64,000 bases of DNA from an uncultured Selenomonadales bacterium (GTDB taxonomy: Bacteria; Bacillota; Negativicutes; Acidaminococcales; Acidaminococcaceae), in assembly GCA_900315805.1 (NCBI GenBank), contig ONAN01000003.1, positions 62,001-126,000 of the forward strand, written 5' to 3'. Positions 44,724 to 53,783 of the stretch are shown piece after piece (the stretch's first letter is position 1; the number at the start of each line of letters is the position of its first letter). The notes beneath the pieces were generated by a model. It did not search any database. It saw only the letters and a list, made by a program, of their open reading frames with translations, and was not told the origin of the DNA. A program made the position numbers and the translations under genes.

Positions 44724-46214
44724 ATGAAGACGATCCGCGAAACCCTGCCGCGCCGCCTGCGGCAGCTGCTGGACCCGTCGAAGACCTATGTGGCGGCCGT
44801 CAGCGGCGGCGCCGACTCCCTGGCCCTGGCCGAGGGACTGTACCGGGCAGGCTTCCGGTTCACCGTCTGCCACGTGGAACACGGCATCCGCGGCAGCGCG
44901 TCCCTGGAGGACGCCCGCTTCGTGGAAACGTACTGCCGGGAACGGGACATCCCCTTCCGGTGCGTGCATGTGCAGGCGCCGGCGAAAGCCCGGGCCGAAG
45001 GCCTCTCCCCGGAAGACGCGGCCCGGCGGCTCCGCTACGAAGCCCTGCGCCGCTGCGCCCGGGAAACCGGGGCGGACTACATCGTCACGGCCCATCAGAA
45101 GGAGGACCAGGCGGAAACCTTCCTCCTGCGCCTGCTGCGCGGGTCCGGTACGCTGGGCCTGGCGGGCATGCGCTTTGAGCGGGACGGCATCCTGCGCCCC
45201 CTGCTCTCCTTCCGCAGCGCGGAACTGCGGGAGTTCTGCCGGGCCTGCGGCCTGACCTGGCGCGAAGACGCCACCAACGAAGACCGGCGCTATGTGCGCA
45301 ACCGCATCCGCAAGGACCTGCTGCCCTATCTGGCGGACCATTTCGGCGGCGACATGGTGGAAGTCCTGAGCCGCACGGCGGAAAATCTGCAGCAGGACGC
45401 CGATTACCTGGAAACCCTGGCCCGGCAGGCCCTGCCCGGCGTGACGGGCACCCTGCCGCTGGCGGAAGCGGCGCGGTACGCGCCGGGCCTGGACCGGGAA
45501 CCGCTTCCGGCCTGCTGCCGCGGCGGCCGGATGCCGTACCTGGCGGCTGAAGCGTGGCGCCGGCTGGATCCGGCCCTGCGCTTCCGGGTGCTGCGCCTGT
45601 TTATCCGCCAGGCGGGAGAACAGGAGGAACTGACGGCCGTCAATCTGCGCAACGTGGCCGCTGTGCTGCTGCGCGGGCAGACGGGCAAAAAAATCCCCCT
45701 GCCGGGGAGTTGGCAATGTACGTATACTTATGGTAAACTATTCTTATTACCGAAATCGATTAACGATGTCCCAGTGTCACCGCCGCAGTGGGAAACCTCC
45801 CTGTCCTGGGAGGACCTGGCGGCCGCACCGCGGCAGGTAACCCTGCCGGACGGCCGGACCCTGCGGTTCGAAGTGCGCAGGGGACCCGCGGAGGGACTGC
45901 CGTTCCGGTACCGGGACGAAGCGGTGTATCCGCTGGCCCTGGCCCGGCAGCTGGCACCGGTCCTGACGGTGCGTTTCCGGCGGGGCGGGGAGGACATCGT
46001 ACCCCTGAAGGGAATCGGCCGGAAGAGTCTCAAACGCTATTTCATCGATTGCCGGATGCCCATGGCGGAACGGGCCCTGCAGCCTGTCGTGGCGGCGGGG
46101 AACACCGTGCTGTGGCTGCCGGGATTCGCCAACGCGGCCTGGGACGGGCGCGCCCTGGCGGACGCCGGACGGCAGGAGGAAGAAATCCTGTGGCTCACAG
46201 GAAAGTTGCAATAA
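44724..46214 (+). CDS. tilS: tRNA(Ile)-lysidine synthase
   Basis: A 496-residue N-type ATP pyrophosphatase that adds lysine to C34 of tRNA-Ile(CAU). The PP-loop AVSGGADSLAL lies at about residues 25-35, and HVEHGIRG and AHQKEDQAETFLLRLLRG follow. The central TilS substrate-binding domain and a C-terminal domain with the LKGIGRKSLKRYF segment finish it. ATG 44724 has GAGGTGG upstream. Around 45710-45775 the coding sequence becomes strikingly A+T-rich between domains and holds a promoter-like pair. The order tilS-hpt-ftsH is the Bacillus one. Confidence 0.94.
   Translation: MKTIRETLPRRLRQLLDPSKTYVAAVSGGADSLALAEGLYRAGFRFTVCHVEHGIRGSASLEDARFVETYCRERDIPFRCVHVQAPAKARAEGLSPEDAARRLRYEALRRCARETGADYIVTAHQKEDQAETFLLRLLRGSGTLGLAGMRFERDGILRPLLSFRSAELREFCRACGLTWREDATNEDRRYVRNRIRKDLLPYLADHFGGDMVEVLSRTAENLQQDADYLETLARQALPGVTGTLPLAEAARYAPGLDREPLPACCRGGRMPYLAAEAWRRLDPALRFRVLRLFIRQAGEQEELTAVNLRNVAAVLLRGQTGKKIPLPGSWQCTYTYGKLFLLPKSINDVPVSPPQWETSLSWEDLAAAPRQVTLPDGRTLRFEVRRGPAEGLPFRYRDEAVYPLALARQLAPVLTVRFRRGGEDIVPLKGIGRKSLKRYFIDCRMPMAERALQPVVAAGNTVLWLPGFANAAWDGRALADAGRQEEEILWLTGKLQ
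45710..45739 (+). promoter_or_regulatory. Possible internal promoter within tilS, toward hpt-ftsH
   Basis: TTGGCA (45710-45715), 18 bases, TAAACT (45734-45739) with TGG before it, in an A+T-rich island inside an otherwise very G+C-rich gene. hpt starts about 490 bases downstream and has no promoter of its own that I can see. Confidence 0.4.
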
Positions 46215-46227
46215 GGAAGGGAATACA

Positions 46228-46776
46228 ATGGAAATCAACGAAGACATCAACAAAGTGCTGCTGACGGAAGAACAGATTCACCAGCGCGTCAAGGAACTGG
46301 GCGCCCAGATCACGAAGGAATACAAGGGCAGAAAGGTCGTCATGATCTGCCTGCTCAAGGGCGCTGCCTACTTTGCCTGCGACCTGAGCCGCGCCATCGA
46401 CATGCCGATCCGCATGGAGTTCATGGTGGCTTCTTCGTATGGCAACGGCACGCACACGTCGGGCAGCGTGGCCGTCCATCTGGATATCAAGGACGATATC
46501 GCCGGCAAGGATGTGCTGCTGGTGGACGACATCATCGACAGCGGCCTGACCTTCGCCCGCGTGAAGGCCCTGCTGGAAACGAAGAATCCTTCTTCCATCA
46601 AGACCGTGGCCATGTGCGACAAGAAGGCGCGCCGCCAGAACGGCCTGGAAGCGGACTATGTGGGTTTTGAGATTCCCGATGAATTCGTCGTGGGCTACGG
46701 CCTGGATTACGCGGGGGATTACCGCAACCTGCCTTACGTGGGCATCCTCAAATCCTCCGTCTACGGCCGTGCCTGA
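46228..46776 (+). CDS. hpt: Hypoxanthine phosphoribosyltransferase
   Basis: A 182-residue type I phosphoribosyltransferase making IMP (and usually GMP) from the free base and PRPP. The PRPP motif is VLLVDDIIDSGLTF (residues about 92-105), the pyrophosphate loop is LLKGAAYFA near 45 and YGLDYAGDYRNLPYVG closes the active site. It uses hypoxanthine that adenine deaminase (23 kb) would provide. AAGGAAGG precedes the ATG. It is 13 bases after tilS and 35 before ftsH, as in Bacillus. Confidence 0.95.
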   Translation: MEINEDINKVLLTEEQIHQRVKELGAQITKEYKGRKVVMICLLKGAAYFACDLSRAIDMPIRMEFMVASSYGNGTHTSGSVAVHLDIKDDIAGKDVLLVDDIIDSGLTFARVKALLETKNPSSIKTVAMCDKKARRQNGLEADYVGFEIPDEFVVGYGLDYAGDYRNLPYVGILKSSVYGRA

Positions 46777-46811
46777 TTATACAGTCAATACAGCGGAAGG
46801 AGGCACCGCTA

Positions 46812-48632
46812 TTGGGTAAGTTTCTGAAGAATGTGATCTTATGCCTAATCGTCGTGCTGGCCCTGGTCGGCATCATGGATTATTCCGCCACGAAGACCAA
46901 GACCAACGACATCACCTACACGGCGTTCATGAAGCACGTGCAGCAGGATGAGGTCCAGAGTGTATCTATCCAGGATACGGCTATCAAGGGAAAATTGAAG
47001 GACGGGCGTACCTTCACGACCGTCGCCCCCAACGATACGTCGCTCATTCCGACACTGCGGGCGCGCGACGTGGAGATCAAGGCGGAACTGCCGCCGGAGC
47101 AGCCGTGGTGGCCCACCGTGTTGTCGACGGTGCTGCCCATGATCCTGATCCTGGGACTCTGGTTCATGATGATGAACCAGAACAGCGGCGGCAGCCGCAT
47201 GATGAATTTCGGCAAAAGCAACGCGCGGCGTTACGATGATACGAAGAACCCCGTGAAGTTCAAGGATGTGGCGGGGGCCGAAGAGGCCAAGCAGGAGCTG
47301 GAAGAAGTCGTGGACTTCCTGAAGCATCCGGACCGCTACAACACGCTGGGTGCGAAGATCCCCAAGGGCGTCCTGCTGTACGGGCCTCCGGGCACCGGCA
47401 AGACCCTGCTGGCGCGGGCTGTCGCCGGCGAAGCGGGCGTGCCGTTCTTCAGCATTTCCGGTTCCGACTTCGTGGAAATGTTCGTCGGCGTCGGCGCGTC
47501 CCGTGTACGCGACCTGTTCGACCAGGCCAAGAAGAACGCGCCCTGCATCGTCTTCATCGATGAAATCGATGCGGTCGGCCGCCAGCGCGGCGCCGGCCTG
47601 GGCGGCGGGCACGACGAACGCGAACAGACCCTGAACCAGCTGCTTGTGGAAATGGACGGCTTCGGCGTCAACGAAGGCATCATCATGATTGCCGCCACGA
47701 ACCGGCCGGATATCCTGGACCACGCCTTGCTGCGTCCGGGCCGTTTTGACCGGCAGATCGTCGTGGACCGGCCGGATATGCACGGCCGCGAGGCCATCCT
47801 CCAGGTCCATGCGAAGGGCAAACCCATCGATCCCTCCGTGGATATGGGCGTCATCGCCAAGGAAACGACAGGCTTCACGGGTGCCGACCTGGCCAACCTG
47901 GTCAACGAGGCGGCCCTGCTGGCGGCCCGCCGCAACGCCCCCATGATCAGCATGCGGGACATGAATGAAGCGGCGGAACGCGTCGTCATGGGTCCGGAAC
48001 GCCGGAGCCATGTCATGAGCGAACAGGAAAAACGCCTGACGGCTTATCACGAGACAGGCCACACGCTGGTGGGCCTGCTCCACAACGACATCAACGTGGT
48101 CCACAAGGTCACGATCATCCCGCGCGGCCGGGCCGGCGGCTACACCATGAGCCTGCCGAAAGAGGACCGCAGTTACGCGACGAAGTCCGAAATGCTGGAT
48201 GAACTGCAGATGCTCCTGGGCGGCCGTGTCGCCGAGGCCATCGTGCTGAAGGACATTTCCAGCGGCGCCAGCAGCGACCTGCAGCGCGCCACGGCCCTGG
48301 CCCGTAAAATGGTGACGCAGTACGGCATGAGCGACCGCCTGGGTTCCATGACCTTCGGCCATCCCGAAGAGGAAGTCTTCCTGGGCCGCGATATCGCCCG
48401 CGAGCGCTACTCCAACGAAGTGGCCGCCGTCATCGACGAGGAAGTGCGCCGCCTTATGGACGAAGCCTACAAGGGAGCGGAGAAGCTCCTGCTGGAACAT
48501 CGCGACAAACTGACACTGATTGCGGAAACGCTGCTGCAGAAAGAGACCCTCGACGGCAAACAGCTCCAGGAACTCATGAACCAGGGCTTTTTGACCGAAG
48601 ACCAGCCCCTGCAGCCGCAGGTTGAAGCGTAA
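46812..48632 (+). CDS. ftsH: ATP-dependent zinc metalloprotease FtsH
   Basis: A 606-residue membrane protease. Two helices (about 4-22 and 98-118) flank a small external domain. The AAA domain has Walker A GPPGTGKT at about 191-198, Walker [12 protein letters not shown], and the second region of homology [20 protein letters not shown]. The zinc site is HETGH at 413-417, a minor variant of HEAGH. It degrades misfolded membrane and regulatory proteins. The start is TTG, eight bases after AAGGAGG. Confidence 0.96.
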   Translation: MGKFLKNVILCLIVVLALVGIMDYSATKTKTNDITYTAFMKHVQQDEVQSVSIQDTAIKGKLKDGRTFTTVAPNDTSLIPTLRARDVEIKAELPPEQPWWPTVLSTVLPMILILGLWFMMMNQNSGGSRMMNFGKSNARRYDDTKNPVKFKDVAGAEEAKQELEEVVDFLKHPDRYNTLGAKIPKGVLLYGPPGTGKTLLARAVAGEAGVPFFSISGSDFVEMFVGVGASRVRDLFDQAKKNAPCIVFIDEIDAVGRQRGAGLGGGHDEREQTLNQLLVEMDGFGVNEGIIMIAATNRPDILDHALLRPGRFDRQIVVDRPDMHGREAILQVHAKGKPIDPSVDMGVIAKETTGFTGADLANLVNEAALLAARRNAPMISMRDMNEAAERVVMGPERRSHVMSEQEKRLTAYHETGHTLVGLLHNDINVVHKVTIIPRGRAGGYTMSLPKEDRSYATKSEMLDELQMLLGGRVAEAIVLKDISSGASSDLQRATALARKMVTQYGMSDRLGSMTFGHPEEEVFLGRDIARERYSNEVAAVIDEEVRRLMDEAYKGAEKLLLEHRDKLTLIAETLLQKETLDGKQLQELMNQGFLTEDQPLQPQVEA

Positions 48633-48702
48633 ATAAGCACGAACGCGGACCGGAAACCGCCTGGACGGTCTTCCGGTCCCCTTATCACAGGAGGCGTTTT
48701 GC

Positions 48703-49701
48703 ATGCGAGCGGAAATCTTGGAATTGTTACGGTCCCGTACGCCGGAACCGGTTTCGGGGGAGGAAATCTCCGCCAAACTCGGCGTATCCCGGACGGCGGT
48801 CTGGAAACACATCCAGACGCTGAAGAACCTGGGTTATGAAATCGAATCGGTACCGAAAAAGGGCTATATCCTGCGGAGCGCCCCGGACCTTCTGAGCCCG
48901 GAGGAAATCGTGACGCATCTCCATACGGACTGGGTCGGCCATCATATCCACTATATGAAGACGACCAATTCCACAAACGAAGTGGGCAAGAAGCTCGCTT
49001 CCGAAGGCTGTGCCGACGGCATGACCGTCGTGGCGGAAGAACAGACGAGCGGCAAGGGCCGCCTGGCCCGCGGCTGGTTCTCGCCGTACGGCCGCGGCGT
49101 CTGGGTCAGCGTCGTCCTGCGCCCGCCCTTCCTGCCGGAAGAGGCACCGAAATGCACCCTCATGGCGGCCGTCGCCGTCGTGAAGGCCATCAACAAATAC
49201 AAAGGCGTCAACGCCCATATCAAGTGGCCGAACGACGTGCTGCTGAACGGCAAGAAGATGGTCGGCATCCTGACGGAAATGAGCGCCGAGTTCGGCAAAA
49301 TCAACTACATCGTCATCGGCACGGGCATCAACACGAACGTGCCGCGCAGCATGGTTCCCGACGAACTGAAGCCCCTGGCCATTTCCGTGGCCGACGTGGC
49401 GAAGGAACCCATCCAGCGCGTGCAGATCCTGGCGGATTACCTGAAGAACCTGGAAGAACTCTACACACTGGCCTGCAAGGAAGGCTTCGGCCCCGTCTTC
49501 GACGAATGGCGCAAGTATTCCAACACCATCGGCCAGGCCGTCAAAGTCATCGCGCCGGACAAGACCTACTTCGGCACGGCCGTGGACATCGATGAAAACG
49601 GCCTGCTCATCGTGAAACGGGACGACGGCATCACGGAAAAAGTCATCGCCGGCGACGTGTCCATCCGTCCTGCCACTGCCAAGGGAAAGATGTACTCGTA
49701 A
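48703..49701 (+). CDS. birA: Biotin-[acetyl-CoA-carboxylase] ligase and biotin repressor
   Basis: A 332-residue group II BirA. The N-terminal winged helix (about 1-62, SAKLGVSRTAVWKHIQTLK) means it can bind DNA as well as ligate biotin. The catalytic domain carries TTNSTNEVGK near 87, the biotinyl-AMP loop GKGRLARGWFSP near 117 and KWPNDVLLNGKK near 174. The small C-terminal SH3-like domain begins near 278. It attaches biotin to carboxyl carrier proteins. CACAGGAGG is its SD. The neighbour coaX makes it part of the usual birA-coaX-dusB run. Confidence 0.95.
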   Translation: MRAEILELLRSRTPEPVSGEEISAKLGVSRTAVWKHIQTLKNLGYEIESVPKKGYILRSAPDLLSPEEIVTHLHTDWVGHHIHYMKTTNSTNEVGKKLASEGCADGMTVVAEEQTSGKGRLARGWFSPYGRGVWVSVVLRPPFLPEEAPKCTLMAAVAVVKAINKYKGVNAHIKWPNDVLLNGKKMVGILTEMSAEFGKINYIVIGTGINTNVPRSMVPDELKPLAISVADVAKEPIQRVQILADYLKNLEELYTLACKEGFGPVFDEWRKYSNTIGQAVKVIAPDKTYFGTAVDIDENGLLIVKRDDGITEKVIAGDVSIRPATAKGKMYS

Positions 49702-49721
49702 GACAAGCTGCGAATTTCCAG

Positions 49722-49749
49722 TTGCACAATTTGTAAAGTCTGCTATACT
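49722..49749 (+). promoter_or_regulatory. Promoter of coaX
   Basis: TTGCAC (49722-49727), 16 bases, TATACT (49744-49749) with TGC before it, 40 bases before the coaX ATG. Confidence 0.65.
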
Positions 49750-49788
49750 ATGAGTGTTTGTTTTTCATAGTTAACAGGGAGGCAACTC

Positions 49789-50571
49789 ATGTTACTGGTC
49801 ATTGATGTAGGCAATACCAATACGGTAGCCGGTATTTTCGACGGTAAAAAACTCATAGACAACTGGCGCTTTTCGTCGGACCGCTCCAAGACGGCCGACG
49901 AATTCGGCATGTTCATGACGAGCATGCTGCGCTTCGCGGGACTGGAACGCTCCGATGTCACGGACATCATCATTTCGAGCGTCGTTCCGCCTGTCCTGGT
50001 ACCGCTGTGCCATATGTGCGAACGGTATTTCAACAACAAGCCCCTGGTCGTCGGCCAGGGCCTCAAGATCGGGCTGAAGCTCCGCTACGAGAACCCGAAG
50101 GAGATTGGCGCGGACCGCATCGTCAACGCTGTTGCGGCCTATGAAAAGTACGCGTCCCGCAAGAAACCGATGATCATCATCGATTTCGGCACGGCGACGA
50201 CGTTCTGCGCCCTGCTGCCCACGGGCGAGTACCTGGGCGGCGCCATCTGCCCGGGCATCGGCATTTCGTCCGAAGCCCTGTTTCAGCGCACGGCCAAACT
50301 GCCGCGCATTGAACTGCTGAAACCGAAAAAGGCCATCTGCGGCAATACGATCGACGCCATGCGCGCCGGCATCATGTTCGGCTATTACGGCCTGATCAAG
50401 GAAATCGTGGCCCAGATGAAGAAGGAACTGGAGTGCCCCGACGCGCTGGTCATCGCGACCGGCGGGTTCGCCAACACCATGACGAGCGGCACGAACGCCA
50501 TCGACATCGTCGATCCCATGCTGACGCTCGAAGGCCTGCGCCTGATTTTTGAAAAGAACAAGAAGAAATAA
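49789..50571 (+). CDS. coaX: Type III pantothenate kinase
   Basis: A 260-residue ASKHA-fold kinase, first step of coenzyme A synthesis. The phosphate loop DVGNTNTVAGIF is at 5-16, GADRIVNAVAA near 105 and IIDFGTATTFCAL near 126 with its catalytic Asp. It needs a monovalent cation and is not feedback-inhibited (family knowledge). GGGAGG precedes the ATG. A terminator follows. Confidence 0.96.
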   Translation: MLLVIDVGNTNTVAGIFDGKKLIDNWRFSSDRSKTADEFGMFMTSMLRFAGLERSDVTDIIISSVVPPVLVPLCHMCERYFNNKPLVVGQGLKIGLKLRYENPKEIGADRIVNAVAAYEKYASRKKPMIIIDFGTATTFCALLPTGEYLGGAICPGIGISSEALFQRTAKLPRIELLKPKKAICGNTIDAMRAGIMFGYYGLIKEIVAQMKKELECPDALVIATGGFANTMTSGTNAIDIVDPMLTLEGLRLIFEKNKKK

Positions 50572-50593
50572 GTTTCAGCTTATGATTTCTCGC

Positions 50594-50620
50594 GGCCCGC
50601 TTTGCAGCGGGCCTTTTTTT
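50594..50620 (+). terminator. Rho-independent terminator of coaX
   Basis: Seven-base stem GGCCCGC / GCGGGCC (50594-50600, 50607-50613) with a six-base loop and seven T. Confidence 0.92.
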
Positions 50621-50660
50621 AGACTGTACGGTTCGTTCGGAACCGGTGGGACGATTACCT

Positions 50661-51638
50661 ATGAAGATTGGGAACATTGCCTTGGACACGCCCCTGGCCC
50701 TGGCCCCCATGGCGGGGATCTCGGACCTGCCGTACCGCGTCCTGTGCCGCCGCTGCGGCGCCGGCCTGACGGTTTCGGAAATGGTCAGTGCCAAAGGCCT
50801 GCTCTACAAAAATGAAAAAACCTTCGCCATGCTCGCCATCGACCCGGCGGAACGCCCGACGGCCATCCAGCTCTTCGGCTCCGTGCCGGAGGAAATGGCC
50901 GAGGCGGCCCGCATCGTGGAAGCGCGGGGGGCCGACATCATCGACGTGAACATGGGATGTCCTGTGCCCAAGGTCGTCAACAACGGCGAAGGGTCCGCCC
51001 TCATGAAGACGCCGGAACGGGCCGGGCAGATTCTGTCCGCCATGACGCGGGCCGTGCGCATCCCCGTGACGGTGAAGTTCCGCTCCGGCTGGGACGACGA
51101 GCACCGCAACGCCGTGGAATTCGCCAAGGTGGCGGAAGCGGCCGGCGCGGCGGCCATCGCCGTGCACGGACGGACGCGGCAGCAGTTCTACACGGGCAAG
51201 GCCGACTGGGACATCATCCGGCAGGTGCGGGAGGCCGTTTCCATTCCCGTCTGGGGAAACGGGGACATCTTCACCTGGCAGGACGGCCTGCGCATGCAGC
51301 AGGAAACAGGCTGCGACGGCCTTATGGTCGCCCGCGGCGCCAACGGCAACCCCTGGATCTTCGCCCAGCTGAAGGCGGCCCTGGCCGGCGGGCCGGTGCC
51401 GCAGGTTTCGGACGCGGAGCGCCTGGCCTGCATCAAGGAACACGCGGAGGCCCTGGTACGCTTCAAGGGCGAGGTCATCGCCATCAAGGAAATGCGTAGC
51501 CACGCGTCGGCCTATCTGAAAGGCATGCCCCAGGCTGCGACGTGGCGGGAAAAGTTCCACCAGGCGGACACGCTGGAAGAGTTGGAAGGACTCGTGGATG
51601 GCTACGGGGACTTCCTGAAGGAATACAGAAAGAAATAA
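50661..51638 (+). CDS. dusB: tRNA-dihydrouridine synthase (DusB type)
   Basis: A 325-residue FMN enzyme that reduces uridines in the tRNA D loop. The TIM barrel shows LALAPMAGISDLPYR near 13, NMGCPVPKVVNNGEGSALM near 95 with the catalytic Cys, and HGRTRQQFYTGKADW near 164. ATG 50661 is preferred; a GTG at 50646 has no better ribosome-binding site. The order coaX-dusB-greA-lysS is common in clostridia, but here two extra genes lie between dusB and greA. Its TAA stop shares its last A with the next ATG. Confidence 0.94.
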   Translation: MKIGNIALDTPLALAPMAGISDLPYRVLCRRCGAGLTVSEMVSAKGLLYKNEKTFAMLAIDPAERPTAIQLFGSVPEEMAEAARIVEARGADIIDVNMGCPVPKVVNNGEGSALMKTPERAGQILSAMTRAVRIPVTVKFRSGWDDEHRNAVEFAKVAEAAGAAAIAVHGRTRQQFYTGKADWDIIRQVREAVSIPVWGNGDIFTWQDGLRMQQETGCDGLMVARGANGNPWIFAQLKAALAGGPVPQVSDAERLACIKEHAEALVRFKGEVIAIKEMRSHASAYLKGMPQAATWREKFHQADTLEELEGLVDGYGDFLKEYRKK

Positions 51639-52594
51639 TGGACTTGGAGAACAGGAAAGACAACGGCAACAGAACAAGAAAACGGGTCATCAGCATCAGC
51701 CTCGGGTCGTCGGAACGCGACGCCGCGGGGACGCTGGAGCTGGGGGACACGGTCATCCGCCTGGAACGGCGCGGCACGGACGGCGACATGGATAAGGCGG
51801 CCGCCCTGCTGCGGGCGTACAACGGCAAGGTCGACGCCATCGGCCTGGGCGGGACGGACCTGTACCTGGTGGCCGGCCGGCACCGCTATGTGTTCCGCGA
51901 ATCGGCCCGGCTCCTGGAGAACGTGAAACAGACGCCGGTCCTGGACGGCAGCGGCCTGAAGAACACGCTGGAGCGCTCCATTGTGCGGCGCCTGGCGGCG
52001 GACGGCACGGTGGACTTCCGGGGGAAAAAGGTGCTCCTGACCTGCGCCGTGGACCGCTTCGGCATGGCCGAGGCTTTGTGCGAAGCCGGTGCCGACGTCA
52101 CGTTCGGCGACATCCTCTACGGACTGGGCTTCCCTGTCCCGCTGCACAGCCTGTCCCTGCTGGACAAGCTGGCCGCCCTCGTCGTGCCGGTCATCACGAA
52201 GATGCCCATCCGCTGGTTTTACCCGACGGGGAAGGAACAGACCCGCAGGGTGGTCCGCTATCCGGAATACTTTTTGCGGAACGACATCATCGCCGGGGAT
52301 TTCCTGTTCATCAAGCGCTTCATGCCGAACCGCCTGGACGGTAAGACCATCCTCACGAACACGGTCACGGCCAAAGACCGCGTCATGCTCCGCGAGGCCG
52401 GCGTCCGGACGCTCATCACGACGACGCCCCGCGTCAACGGGCGCAGCTTCGGCACGAACGTCATGGAGGCCGCCCTGGTCGCCTCGGTCGGGGCCCGGCA
52501 CAGCCTGGAACCGGCGGCGTATGACGAACTGATTCGGAAATATCACCTGCACGCGTCCGTGGAAACGCTGAACGGACCGCGGCAGGAAGCATAG
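51638..52594 (+). CDS. Unknown-function protein of the family often labelled quinate 5-dehydrogenase
   Basis: A 318-residue soluble protein. After a charged 15-residue leader comes VISISLGSSERDA, then RRGTDGDMDKAAALL, IGLGGTDLYL, DGSGLKNTLERSIVRR (about 105), a VDRFGMAEAL segment (about 137) and ITNTVTAKDR (about 238), with ITTTPRVNGRSFGTNVMEA near the end. I recall the same pattern in Firmicute proteins named quinate 5-dehydrogenase in databases, but I see no classic GxGxxG Rossmann loop, and that name is doubtful. Its TAATG overlap with dusB and the 17-base gap to the acyl-ACP-reductase-like gene argue for co-expression with the latter. Confidence 0.7.
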   Translation: MDLENRKDNGNRTRKRVISISLGSSERDAAGTLELGDTVIRLERRGTDGDMDKAAALLRAYNGKVDAIGLGGTDLYLVAGRHRYVFRESARLLENVKQTPVLDGSGLKNTLERSIVRRLAADGTVDFRGKKVLLTCAVDRFGMAEALCEAGADVTFGDILYGLGFPVPLHSLSLLDKLAALVVPVITKMPIRWFYPTGKEQTRRVVRYPEYFLRNDIIAGDFLFIKRFMPNRLDGKTILTNTVTAKDRVMLREAGVRTLITTTPRVNGRSFGTNVMEAALVASVGARHSLEPAAYDELIRKYHLHASVETLNGPRQEA

Positions 52595-52611
52595 GGAAGG
52601 AAGGAACGCGA

Positions 52612-53706
52612 ATGGAGAAGTTTGCCTTTATGCTGCATCCGCTTTCGCTGGCGGACATGCAGCATGTGTCCCCCCTGATCCGCCTGGTGCCGGACGGGGT
52701 GCTCGAATTCGCCCTGCGGCACAAGAAACCGTTCACGGTGTCGCACATCACGGGTGTGCGCAGCCCCTATGCCGAGGCGGAAGGCTGGTTCGTGGGCTGC
52801 CCCCTGACGGCGAAGCAGATGCTGACCCTGCCGGAAGAGTTCGTCATGGACCGCATCATCGAGACCGGGAAGATCGCCCAGGAGCTGGGCGCAAAAATCC
52901 TGGGCCTCGGCGCCTTCACGAGCATCGTCGGCGACGCGGGCCTCACGGTGGCGAAGAATCTGGATATTGCCGTTACCTCGGGGAACAGCTATACGGTGGC
53001 GACGGCCCTGGAAGGGACGCGCAAGGCGGCCCGCCTCATGGGCAAAGACCTGCGCACGGCCCAGATCGCCGTCATCGGCGCCACCGGTTCCATCGGTGCC
53101 GTCTGCGCCCGTATCCTGGCGCGGGAAGCGGGCCATATCACGCTGGCGGCCCGCCATTTGGGGCCCCTGGAAGATCTGGCGCAGGAACTGGTCCGCACGT
53201 CGGACGCGGAAATCCGCGTGACGCAGGATACGGCTGCCTGCATACGCCAGGCCGACGTCGTCCTGACCGTGACGAGCGCCGTCGATTTCCAAATTGACCC
53301 GGCGGACTTCAAGCGCGGCGCCGTGGTCTGCGACGTGGCCCGGCCCCGCAATGTGTCCCGTGCCGTGACGGCGGCCCGTCCCGATGTCCTCGTCATCGAA
53401 GGCGGCGTCATCGACGTGCCGGGCGACGTGGACTTCCATTTCCACTTCGGCTTCCCGCCGAAGACGGCCTTCGCCTGCATGGCGGAGACCATGATCCTGG
53501 CACTGGAAGGCCGGTACGAGAACTTCACCCTGGGACGCAATTTGCGGCCCGAACAGATCGATACCATCGCGGCGCTGGCGGAAAAACACCAGTTCCGCCT
53601 GTCGGGTTTCCGGAATTTCGAGCATGCCGTGACGGAAGAGACCATCGCGGCCGTGCGGGAAAACGCCGGAACGATGGTGGAAGGGGAGGCCGTTCCGGAA
53701 ATTTGA
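52612..53706 (+). CDS. Homologue of cyanobacterial acyl-ACP reductase (aldehyde-forming)
   Basis: A 364-residue NAD(P)-binding protein. GLGAFTSIVG at 98-107, TSGNSYTVATA at 122-132, the nucleotide loop VIGATGSIGAVCAR at 154-167 and FACMAETMILALEG at 287-300, followed by FTLGRN, align by eye with the long-chain acyl-ACP reductase (AAR) of cyanobacteria. Cys289 in FACMAE matches the AAR thioester-forming cysteine in FACFAE. Databases may label such proteins shikimate dehydrogenase. It could reduce an acyl thioester to an aldehyde, but the substrate is unknown and no aldehyde-deformylating oxygenase is present. It follows the preceding unknown gene by 17 bases; SD is GGAAGGAA. Confidence 0.72.
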   Translation: MEKFAFMLHPLSLADMQHVSPLIRLVPDGVLEFALRHKKPFTVSHITGVRSPYAEAEGWFVGCPLTAKQMLTLPEEFVMDRIIETGKIAQELGAKILGLGAFTSIVGDAGLTVAKNLDIAVTSGNSYTVATALEGTRKAARLMGKDLRTAQIAVIGATGSIGAVCARILAREAGHITLAARHLGPLEDLAQELVRTSDAEIRVTQDTAACIRQADVVLTVTSAVDFQIDPADFKRGAVVCDVARPRNVSRAVTAARPDVLVIEGGVIDVPGDVDFHFHFGFPPKTAFACMAETMILALEGRYENFTLGRNLRPEQIDTIAALAEKHQFRLSGFRNFEHAVTEETIAAVRENAGTMVEGEAVPEI

Positions 53707-53731
53707 CAAGGTCCGGCCAAAAAATTATAAT
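53703..53731 (+). promoter_or_regulatory. Consensus promoter of greA (and probably lysS)
   Basis: TTGACA (53703-53708), exactly 17 bases, TATAAT (53726-53731). A perfect sigma-70 promoter whose -35 contains the TGA stop codon of the upstream gene. Confidence 0.93.
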
Positions 53732-53783
53732 GTTAAATAGTATTTCTCGTTATAAACCCGTAGTTTGCAGGGAGGAATTTTAG

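Noticed and set aside
52612-53706. Plain shikimate dehydrogenase (aroE)
   Set aside because: The protein lacks the usual AroE N-terminal substrate motif and instead shares several blocks, including the catalytic-type FAC motif, with acyl-ACP reductase.
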